Source: Candidatus Eiseniibacteriota bacterium
GTDB lineage: Bacteria > Joyebacterota > Joyebacteria > Joyebacterales > Joyebacteraceae
Assembly (NCBI GenBank): GCA_030600655.1
Contig: JAUVLP010000010.1
Location: forward strand, 1-40,883
Length of the DNA: 40,883 nt
Direction: 5' to 3'
Each line of letters opens with the position of its first letter. Position 1 is the stretch's first letter. Both the position numbers and the translations under genes were made by a program. Shown here one piece after another: positions 8,931-15,557 of this stretch. The notes under the pieces were generated by a model. The model saw only the letters and a list, made by a program, of their open reading frames with translations. It made no database searches and was not told where the DNA came from.

Positions 8931-10418
8931 ATGACACGCCCCCCGACAATGAAGCTCAAAACCCTGACATCCGACATCGCGAAGCTCGTCATTCGCCCTG
9001 CGCGTCGCGCCGACCGCGATGCGATCTTCGCGATGTCAAAGAAGATCTGGGGCGGAACCGACTACCTGCACCTGGTCTGGGACGGATGGCTCGATGATCC
9101 AAACGGCGGACTCTTGACCGTGACTCTCAACGGAAGGCCCGTCGGTGTCTCAAAGGTAACCCTCCTTGCGCCTGGAGAGGTCTGGCTCGAAGGACTCAGA
9201 CTTCACCCGGAACTCCACGGCCATGGTCTCACCGGGCAGATCAATCGTTACTCATTTCAAGTCGCAATGAAGCACAATCCAAAGAGCATCCGCTATTCGA
9301 CCGGCACCGGCAACACCGCCTCCCGTCACCTCGGTGAAGCACGCGGTTTCTGGCTGATCGCCAGATCAAGATGGATGTCGGGAAAGGCGCGTAAGCGAGG
9401 CCGGCTGTTAGGTCGGCTTGCTCAGGCTCGCGAACTCAGCGCCCTCCACAGGTTCGTCACAAACAGCGACTGCTACAAAGCTACTGGTGGCCTCTATGGC
9501 TTAGGATGGAAATTCCCTGAACTCACACGTAGCCGCTTGCAGGACCTGGTCACAGCCGAGCGCGTGTTGCGCTACCCCAAGCAGGGACCGCTCACGGCTG
9601 TGGCCATTTATGACATAGGGTTGATCGACGGCGATGTGTGCCTCGGCTTCGTAGACGGCCCCGACGCACAGGTTGCTGCGCTCGTGCGCGATGTGCTGCG
9701 CGTCGCCGGAAGACTCGGACACAGCGATGCAAGCGCCATGCTACCGGAGGGAAGGCACGCCAATCTCGCCTTTGAAGCCGGTTTCAACCTGGCAGAGCCG
9801 GCGCGCGCCGTAGTCTACGAACTCGGCGCCAGAGGTATTGCCGGCAACGGGGAGTCGTTCGAAGAAACCAACTGGCGGGCGGTCTACTCTGTGGAAGAAG
9901 AGATCGCTGATGCGCTCACGAACATCCTCATCGCCCGCACTTCCGGACGGCTTGCCGAACAGAACGTCCGCGACTTCGTAACGCGACATCTGCTGCCCGG
10001 CACTCGGAAGGAGATCTACGGCAAGCTTGAACGACTGACTGGAAAACTCAAGACCTATGAACTTCGCAATATAGCACGTGCTACCTTCGAACACTTCATG
10101 GTCGAGTATGGCATGGCAGGGAACTTTGTTCGCTTTGGAAAAGCCGGAGTCTCGTTCCTCTATCGCGGGAAGAAGATCGCCGCCATGAGAATCAACTCTC
10201 GTTCGTTCGACCTCACTCTTGGCCCGGGTGCCGGGTCATGCTTCCCACGCGAATTCAATCCGGTAGCTGATTCGATTCGCTTCGATGAGCGCCGTTTTGA
10301 TCCCGGTAGTGGAATGTATGAATCTGTGACACTCCGCCTCTCAAAGGAAGAGCACAAGCGGAGCGCCAAGATTGCGATAGACATGCTTATGGCGTGCGCC
10401 TTGAGCAACGGCACATAG
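8931..10418 (+). CDS. GNAT-family N-acetyltransferase with a long C-terminal region
   Basis: This protein has about 495 residues. The N-terminal 150 or so form a GNAT domain: the first strand is VIRPARRADRDAIFAM and the acetyl-CoA loop is in LRLHPELHGHGLTGQI. GNAT enzymes move an acetyl group from acetyl-CoA to an amine; the acceptor is unknown. The rest (about 200-495) shows no motif I can name. It includes a second part resembling a degenerate acetyltransferase fold around the sequence GNGESFEETNW. The start is uncertain. ATG 8931 is chosen because GGTGGA lies five bases upstream, but ATG 8925 and ATG 8949 are possible, and the frame is open back to 8712. The gene ends at a strong terminator facing the convergent transketolase. 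Confidence 0.75.
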   Translation: MTRPPTMKLKTLTSDIAKLVIRPARRADRDAIFAMSKKIWGGTDYLHLVWDGWLDDPNGGLLTVTLNGRPVGVSKVTLLAPGEVWLEGLRLHPELHGHGLTGQINRYSFQVAMKHNPKSIRYSTGTGNTASRHLGEARGFWLIARSRWMSGKARKRGRLLGRLAQARELSALHRFVTNSDCYKATGGLYGLGWKFPELTRSRLQDLVTAERVLRYPKQGPLTAVAIYDIGLIDGDVCLGFVDGPDAQVAALVRDVLRVAGRLGHSDASAMLPEGRHANLAFEAGFNLAEPARAVVYELGARGIAGNGESFEETNWRAVYSVEEEIADALTNILIARTSGRLAEQNVRDFVTRHLLPGTRKEIYGKLERLTGKLKTYELRNIARATFEHFMVEYGMAGNFVRFGKAGVSFLYRGKKIAAMRINSRSFDLTLGPGAGSCFPREFNPVADSIRFDERRFDPGSGMYESVTLRLSKEEHKRSAKIAIDMLMACALSNGT

Positions 10419-10483
10419 GTCCACCTTGAGCGATGGCGCTCGCGTGTGAACCATCCGCCAACAGGTCTCAACGCAACATGTAA

Positions 10484-10524
10484 CAAGGGGGCGCTCCGTC
10501 AAACGGGACGCCCCCTTGCTTTAT
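10484..10524 (+). terminator. Strong hairpin terminator between GNAT and transketolase genes
   Basis: CAAGGGGGCG (10484-10493) pairs perfectly with CGCCCCCTTG (10509-10518), and the loop adds a TCCGT/ACGGGA stem with one bulge. CTTTATCTACTT follows on the plus strand, so it should end the GNAT transcript. The same hairpin lies just after the transketolase stop on the minus strand and may act in both directions, although the T-run there is weaker. Confidence 0.8.
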
Positions 10525-10538
10525 CTACTTCTATATCG

Positions 10539-12749
10539 CTACTTTTTCTTGGCCGAACGGCGCGCCGCCTTCTTCTTCGGCTTTGCCGCGGTCTTCTTCT
10601 TGGATGCCACCTTCTTCGCAGGCTTCGCCTTCTTTGCTGCGGCCTTCTTCTTAGACTTTACCGCGATCTTCTTTTTGGGCGCCACCTTCTTTACGCGCTT
10701 TGCAGCGATCTTCTTAGGTGCGGCTCCGCCCACCTTTTTCATCTTGAGATCATAGAGTCTCTTAGCCTCAGCGGCGATGTGCTCCGCTGAGACCTCGAAC
10801 TCCTTAACGAGTTCCCATGCCGATCCTGACTCACCAAAGCGATCCTTCACACCAACCATACCAATGATGACCGGCTTGCCGTAGACCCTGCCACTCCTGG
10901 AGACGGCGGCTGCCACCTTGTTTCCGAACCCGCCGATCTGGTGTTCCTCGGCTGTCACGATGACACCCGTCTCAACAGCCGCTTTCACTATAGCAGCTTC
11001 GTCGAGCGGCTTGATGGTGTGAACGTTCACGACCCTGGTCTCAATGCCGAAGTCAGCCTTGAGAATCCACGCGGCCCTCATAGCTTCAGGCACCGATGGC
11101 CCACAGGCAATGATCGAGATGTCTTCGCTCTCGCTCTTGTACTTAGACGCGAGTGTATGATCGAACGCGTCTTTGAATCTCGCCTTGGCGCCCCGGAAGC
11201 GAATGACATTGGCCTTGCCGTACTTGTACGGTGTCTTCATGTCTGTGACTACCGGAGTCGCTTCGCGCGCGAACCGCACGTACTTGGGTCCCTTCACCTT
11301 GAAGAGCAGGTGCTCGGTCGCACGCTTCGTCTCAAGAGCGTCGCACGGTGCGACTACGTGCATCCCTGGGATGCCGCACATCTGGAAGAACTCCTCGAGC
11401 GCCTGATGCGTCGCTCCGTCAGGTCCAACCGAGACCCCCCCGTGCGCTCCTGCGATCATGACATTGAAGTTGCCGTATGCCACCGTCGTGCGGAGCTGGT
11501 CGAGGTTCCGCCCGGAAGCAAACACTCCGTACGTTCCGAAGACGGGGAGTTTCCCCTCCTTGGCGAATCCTGCCGCTACTGCAGTCCCTGACTGCTCAGC
11601 TATGCCCATTGAGAACCAGCGATCCATGCGCTCGGGATAACCATCATAGAACTGGCTGATCGTGATCGACCCGGATATATCTGCCCCAAGGCAGACTACG
11701 CGCTTGTCATCACCGTGCTCGGCGAGAGCCCGACCGAATCCCTTTCTTGTGGGATCCATATCGACTTTCATGTTCCTGGTCTTGTTCCAGAAGTAGTCCT
11801 TAGAGAACTGCGGCTGCTTCGCCGCGAGCTTCTTCTCCGCCTTCTTCTGCCAGTCGGCGGCCTTCTGGAGCATGCGCTTCACTGGGATCTTCTTGTCGAC
11901 GCCGAGCTGCTTGAGACCGTCCCACATCTGTTCTCTGTTGGGCGTCTTGCCGTGCCAGCCGGCCACATCTTCCATGAAGTCAACGCCCTTGCCCTTGACC
12001 GTGTGAGCGAGAATAAGCGTCGGCTTGCCCTTGACCTGACGTGCCATACCAAACGCGTCGACGATCTCCTGTATGTCATGACCGTCGCACTCAATGACCT
12101 CCCAGCCAAAGGCGCGGTACTTCTCCACGAGACAATCCACATCCATTACATCCTCAACCCAACCATCGATCTGAAGTCGGTTCTTGTCGATGATGGCACA
12201 GAGATTGTCCAGCTTATAGTGGGCGGCCTCCATCACTGCTTCCCAAACCTGGCCTTCCTGCTGCTCGCCGTCGCCCATGATGCAGTAGACACGGTTGTCG
12301 CGCTTATCAAGACGCGCAGCAAGAGCAAGACCGATTGATATCGAGAGACCCTGACCAAGAGAACCGCTTGAGACCTCAACGCCTTCGAGCTTCAACCAAT
12401 GTGGATGTCCCTGGAACGGCGAGTATAGTTTCCTGAGTGTGACAACATCTTCGATGTTGAAGTACCCGGCCATGCCGAGACCTATATAGAGCGCCGGCGC
12501 TTTGTGCCCGGCCGACCAGATGATGCGGTCGCGGTTCTTCCAGAGCGAATCCTTCGGATCATGGTTGGCCTCGTGCAGATAGAGTGCGGCCGTGATATCC
12601 ATTATGGAAAGCGTTCCGCCAGAGTGACCTGAGCCGGCCGCATTGAGCGTGACGAGGTTGTATCCGCGCATAAGGCTCGCGGCTTCCTCCAGCTGCTCAA
12701 CCGTGTACTGCTTGCGAATCTTGCCGGCCTTCGAGTTCATAATCGGCAT
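10539..12749 (-). CDS. tkt: Transketolase with a histone-H1-like Lys/Ala-rich C-terminal tail
   Basis: This is a 736-residue cytosolic thiamine-diphosphate enzyme that moves two-carbon ketol units in the pentose phosphate pathway. The TPP domain has AAGSGHSGGTLS, SSGSLGQGLS and the GDGEQQEGQVWEA...DKNRLQ motif. The pyrimidine domain begins near residue 330, with GIAEQSGTAVAAGFA, and the C-terminal domain has EEHQIGGFGNKVA. The sequence resembles archaeal-type transketolases whose two halves are separate subunits, fused here. Unusually, residues from about 670 to the end form a tail of 67 residues with about 29 Lys, many Ala and several AAKK/PKKK units, like the tail of histone H1 or bacterial HctA-type proteins. 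The ATG has AAGGAGGA five bases upstream. Confidence 0.93.
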   Translation of the reverse strand: MPIMNSKAGKIRKQYTVEQLEEAASLMRGYNLVTLNAAGSGHSGGTLSIMDITAALYLHEANHDPKDSLWKNRDRIIWSAGHKAPALYIGLGMAGYFNIEDVVTLRKLYSPFQGHPHWLKLEGVEVSSGSLGQGLSISIGLALAARLDKRDNRVYCIMGDGEQQEGQVWEAVMEAAHYKLDNLCAIIDKNRLQIDGWVEDVMDVDCLVEKYRAFGWEVIECDGHDIQEIVDAFGMARQVKGKPTLILAHTVKGKGVDFMEDVAGWHGKTPNREQMWDGLKQLGVDKKIPVKRMLQKAADWQKKAEKKLAAKQPQFSKDYFWNKTRNMKVDMDPTRKGFGRALAEHGDDKRVVCLGADISGSITISQFYDGYPERMDRWFSMGIAEQSGTAVAAGFAKEGKLPVFGTYGVFASGRNLDQLRTTVAYGNFNVMIAGAHGGVSVGPDGATHQALEEFFQMCGIPGMHVVAPCDALETKRATEHLLFKVKGPKYVRFAREATPVVTDMKTPYKYGKANVIRFRGAKARFKDAFDHTLASKYKSESEDISIIACGPSVPEAMRAAWILKADFGIETRVVNVHTIKPLDEAAIVKAAVETGVIVTAEEHQIGGFGNKVAAAVSRSGRVYGKPVIIGMVGVKDRFGESGSAWELVKEFEVSAEHIAAEAKRLYDLKMKKVGGAAPKKIAAKRVKKVAPKKKIAVKSKKKAAAKKAKPAKKVASKKKTAAKPKKKAARRSAKKK

Positions 12750-13125
12750 ACTCGTCCTCCTTCTCCTCTTCCAATGGACACAGGACGTAACTCTTCACCC
12801 GCGCCGCGCGCGTCTGTCGTCCGGCGTCGCTCGTTATATCTGTGAGTCTCACACCAAGCGCATATCGTCCAGAAAAAGCCCTTGATTTGGGCCCATTCTC
12901 AACATGAAAGGGTAGCACGCGCGTGTGATGGGTGTAAAGAGAGATACCCCAAGGATGATCAATGCCACGATACACTCTTTCAGGTTACTTATCTTAGCAG
13001 AATATAGCTAGCCGAGATCTCAGCCGGGCCGCTCAACAACCTCCACAATGGTCAGACTCTGGTGATAGATCTGGCTGTAGCTGCTCCGGGCCCCATCTTC
13101 CTGTGTGGAGAGGAAGCTGTGTCAA
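12750..13125. other. Intergenic region upstream of the transketolase gene
   Basis: About 375 bases lie between hflX and the transketolase gene, both on the minus strand. No credible gene is present. The part near transketolase holds a perfect palindrome next to a -10-like element (listed separately). A second weak promoter candidate on the minus strand is TTTACA with TACCCT 18 bases downstream, around 12912-12941. No clear rho-independent terminator follows hflX; a six-base stem at 13098-13117 lacks a T-run. Confidence 0.5.
12833..12853 (-). promoter_or_regulatory. Candidate operator and -10 element of the transketolase gene
   Basis: On the minus strand a perfect 13-base palindrome TGTGAGACTCACA (12841-12853) is followed two bases later by TATAAC (12833-12838). 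The -35 position shows only GCGCTT, so if this is a promoter it may need an activator bound at or near the palindrome, or the palindrome may be a repressor site. The half-sites resemble the CRP/FNR type (TGTGA/TCACA) but the gap is three bases instead of six. Confidence 0.35.
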
Positions 13126-14403
13126 TCAAACTGCTCGGCTCTCAACCACGCCCATCTTTCTCAGACGCGCCGCCTCCGGTTTAGACAGGCGTACTCGCAT
13201 CGCGATTGACTCATCCCCCACTTCTCTTGACAACACCTCGCCAACCTCATGAAGAAGAGCCATCGTTCTGCCGTCCTCGTGCGACAGCGTCACTTCGACT
13301 ATTTCCTCCTGGCTCTCCACGAAGGCTACTATCGCTTCCTTCACCTCGTCGAGTCCCTGTTCTTCCGTGGCGCTCGTAAAGATTGCACCGGGATACTTCC
13401 TCCCGAGCCGGTCGATCTCTGCATCCTCACGTACGCGGTCGATCTTGTTGAACACTATGCGAGTTGGTTTGCCGCGCGCACCGATGTCCGTGATCACGTT
13501 TTCTGCCAACTCCATGTAGCGCTCGCAGTTGGGGCGCGAAACATCGACCACATGGAGCAGAAAATCCGCATCTGCAACCTCTTCAAGTGTCGCGTGAAAA
13601 CTATTGACGAGGTGATGTGGTAGTTTCTTGATGAACCCAACCGTGTCGGTCAGAAGCGCCGCGTGCCCGCCGTGAAGGTCTATCCTGCGTGTCGTGGCAT
13701 CCAGTGTCGCAAAAAGGAGATCCTCGGTAAACGTGTCCGCACCTGAAAGCACGTTCATAAGCGAGGACTTACCGGCGTTCGTATAGCCAACGAGCGCGAC
13801 GCGTGGCATCGAGCCCCTCCTTTTGCGCTGCACCGCTCGATCCACTTCCACGTCCTTCAGCCTCTTCTTAAGAATCTTCACACGCTGGCGCACGAGGCGG
13901 CGGTCACTTTCAAGCTGGGTCTCTCCAGGGCCTCTCGTTCCTATGCCGCCCCCAAGACGCTCAAGGTGGTCCCAGAGCCGTCTCAATCGGGGGAGTTCGT
14001 ACTCAAGCTGCGCAAGTTCAACCTGCGCTCTGGCGACCTTTGTCTGCGCCCGCCTTGCAAAAATATCGAGAATAAGCTCCGTTCGGTCGATGACTTTGAT
14101 CTCCGAGATCTGCTCAATCTCCCTGCCCTGCGAAGGTCTGAGATCGTTGTCGAATATGATCAGATTCGCCTCGTGAACGTCCGCCGCGCGCTTGATCCGT
14201 TCTATCATCCCACTCCCGACGTACGTCTTGCCGTCTATTCTGGTCCGATTCTGAACGAACCGGTCAGCAACGGTCGCACCGGCCGTTCGCGCCAGCTGTG
14301 CGAGTTCATCCAGCGACTCATGCTCATCCTCGACCGATGTATTGGGTAGACTGACCCCCACGAGGATCGCTCGCTCGTTCTTTGGAATAAACTTCTTCTT
14401 GAT
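13126..14403 (-). CDS. hflX: GTPase HflX
   Basis: This ribosome-associated GTPase has about 425 residues. Its N-terminal HflX domain includes DELAQLARTAGA, YVGSGMIERI, DNDLRPSQGREIE and RTELILDIFARRAQT; the GGIGTRGPGETQLE linker precedes the G domain (GYTNAGKSSLMN, DTVGFI, NKID). HflX splits stalled 70S ribosomes and is linked to stress survival. The first ATG/GTG/TTG in frame is a GTG at 14361 without a ribosome site, and it would cut off conserved residues. Fourteen codons upstream an ATC at 14403 has GGAGG six bases before it and starts a peptide (IKKKFIPKNERAIL) that fits the family. I therefore propose the rare AUC start, or a single-base error of an ATG. It follows the lipoprotein gene by 35 bases. 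Confidence 0.9.
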   Translation of the reverse strand: MKKKFIPKNERAILVGVSLPNTSVEDEHESLDELAQLARTAGATVADRFVQNRTRIDGKTYVGSGMIERIKRAADVHEANLIIFDNDLRPSQGREIEQISEIKVIDRTELILDIFARRAQTKVARAQVELAQLEYELPRLRRLWDHLERLGGGIGTRGPGETQLESDRRLVRQRVKILKKRLKDVEVDRAVQRKRRGSMPRVALVGYTNAGKSSLMNVLSGADTFTEDLLFATLDATTRRIDLHGGHAALLTDTVGFIKKLPHHLVNSFHATLEEVADADFLLHVVDVSRPNCERYMELAENVITDIGARGKPTRIVFNKIDRVREDAEIDRLGRKYPGAIFTSATEEQGLDEVKEAIVAFVESQEEIVEVTLSHEDGRTMALLHEVGEVLSREVGDESIAMRVRLSKPEAARLRKMGVVESRAV

Positions 14404-14438
14404 GGTGAACCTCCAAACCGGGCCGCCGTGCGATGGCT

Positions 14439-14915
14439 CTATAGTTCCGTCAGCCAGGAAGGCGAGTGTATGATCCCACTCTCGGAGAACGGAAAGGTCT
14501 TAGTGATAAGACCCTTTCTCAACTCCACACTCCCCCCGAGCTGCCATTCGTGCTTGCTGTCATCAAACAAGCTCTCGAGAATCGTCCTGCTACCCTTCCA
14601 TCTGAGGATGAAGGGTATTTTGACTTCGGCGCTTCCGTGCGCAGGAACAGGCACCCCTTCAGTCCGCTCCCCCTTCGCCAGCTCGATTCCGTCGCCGTGG
14701 ATGCTGTACTCCACCCGCTCAATGCTCGCACTGAAATCGTTTGGATTCTCCATGAGAGCCGTCATCTCGAATTCGATCCCGTCGCCTGATATCCCCACGA
14801 GCTCCACATCGGTCAGGGTTACCTTGGGTTCCCTGAAACCCGAGCAAGAGGATAGCGCTATGGCAACCGCCACGATCGCTGCCAGAAGGATGCTGTGGTG
14901 TTTCCATGTCCTCAT
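14439..14915 (-). CDS. LEA14-like (WHy-domain) lipoprotein
   Basis: This is a protein of about 158 residues. It begins with a lipoprotein signal: a basic start, hydrophobic LLAAIVAVAIA, and the lipobox LSSC. The mature part has the features of an LEA type 2/WHy domain: VTLTDVELVGI, then ALMENPNDFSASIERVEYSI and the PAHGSAEVKIPF block. This fold occurs in bacterial envelope lipoproteins and in plant desiccation proteins; its molecular role is not defined. The ATG at 14915 is chosen over an upstream start because GGAGG, overlapping the stop of hycI, lies eight bases before it. The gene lies between hycI (four bases upstream) and hflX and is probably cotranscribed with both. Confidence 0.82.
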   Translation of the reverse strand: MRTWKHHSILLAAIVAVAIALSSCSGFREPKVTLTDVELVGISGDGIEFEMTALMENPNDFSASIERVEYSIHGDGIELAKGERTEGVPVPAHGSAEVKIPFILRWKGSRTILESLFDDSKHEWQLGGSVELRKGLITKTFPFSESGIIHSPSWLTEL

Positions 14916-14919
14916 GATG

Positions 14920-15399
14920 CTAACCTCCGTGCAGGCTAAGAATCTGTAATAGAACACCTGTCACTGCTTCGATGGCGAGCACCACCCCCGGCGTAGGCTC
15001 TCCACCGAGTGTTGTATCCACTGCCTGAATCGCGACAAGATGAGCCCCGCACCCCATGTCCTCCGAGAGCGCCTTCATGAAGAGTCCAAGCGGCGCCGAG
15101 TGCGTTCCAATCATGAGACCCGAAATATGGTCGGGGGTTACGAGTTCTATCTCGCCTGCGACGCCACCAAAATCAGCGGCGTCAACGAAGACCAACGTCC
15201 CCGGCTCTGCCCGACGAATCGGGCCGACATAGTTTTCGGGTGTCTGTCCTACATCGAAGGCGCGCTCCGGGTAGGCCTCAGCAAGACGGCCGGCAACAAG
15301 GCAACCGGCGCCATCATCGGCGCGCATGGTGTTGCCGACGCCGAGAACGACCACCTTGCCATCTATCACTGCCTGAAGTTCCTCGAGAAGCGGATGCAT
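14920..15399 (-). CDS. hycI: [NiFe]-hydrogenase maturation protease, HycI/HyaD family (M52)
   Basis: This is a cytosolic protease of about 159 residues that trims the C-terminal peptide of a hydrogenase large subunit after nickel insertion. The N-terminal motif VVLGVGNTMRADDGAGCLVA carries the Asp that senses nickel. VDAAD and THSAPLGLF (a His position typical of the HycI branch) follow, with QAVDTTLG later. The obvious client is the group 4 large subunit at 35326-36498, which keeps the DPCYSCTER site and a C-terminal extension. The ATG at 15399 gives the usual family length; the frame is open to a GTG at 15480 that would add 27 unlikely residues. A weak GAGAG lies before the ATG. It heads the small group hycI-lipoprotein-hflX. 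Confidence 0.9.
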   Translation of the reverse strand: MHPLLEELQAVIDGKVVVLGVGNTMRADDGAGCLVAGRLAEAYPERAFDVGQTPENYVGPIRRAEPGTLVFVDAADFGGVAGEIELVTPDHISGLMIGTHSAPLGLFMKALSEDMGCGAHLVAIQAVDTTLGGEPTPGVVLAIEAVTGVLLQILSLHGG

Positions 15400-15557
15400 T
15401 GCTCTCTCATACAGATTGGGGATCTGCAGCACGGCGCGTGACCCCCGACTGATGTTGTTTGTATTGCTTGATTCAACCACATAGGGAGCGACCGGCCAAG
15501 ACGAGATACGCCGGCGTTGGTCTTCCAGGGAACCAGTCCCTGCTCTGAGAGACCTGG

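Noticed and set aside
10446-10790. Plus-strand Leu/Phe/Ala-rich frames that look like membrane proteins
   Set aside because: They are the antisense of the Lys/Ala-rich tail of transketolase (AAG and GCC codons read backwards give CTT and GGC), not real genes.
13121-13126. Minus-strand TTGACA at the end of hflX
   Set aside because: The position 17 bases downstream reads AGGAAG, not a -10 element, and it is far from the transketolase start.
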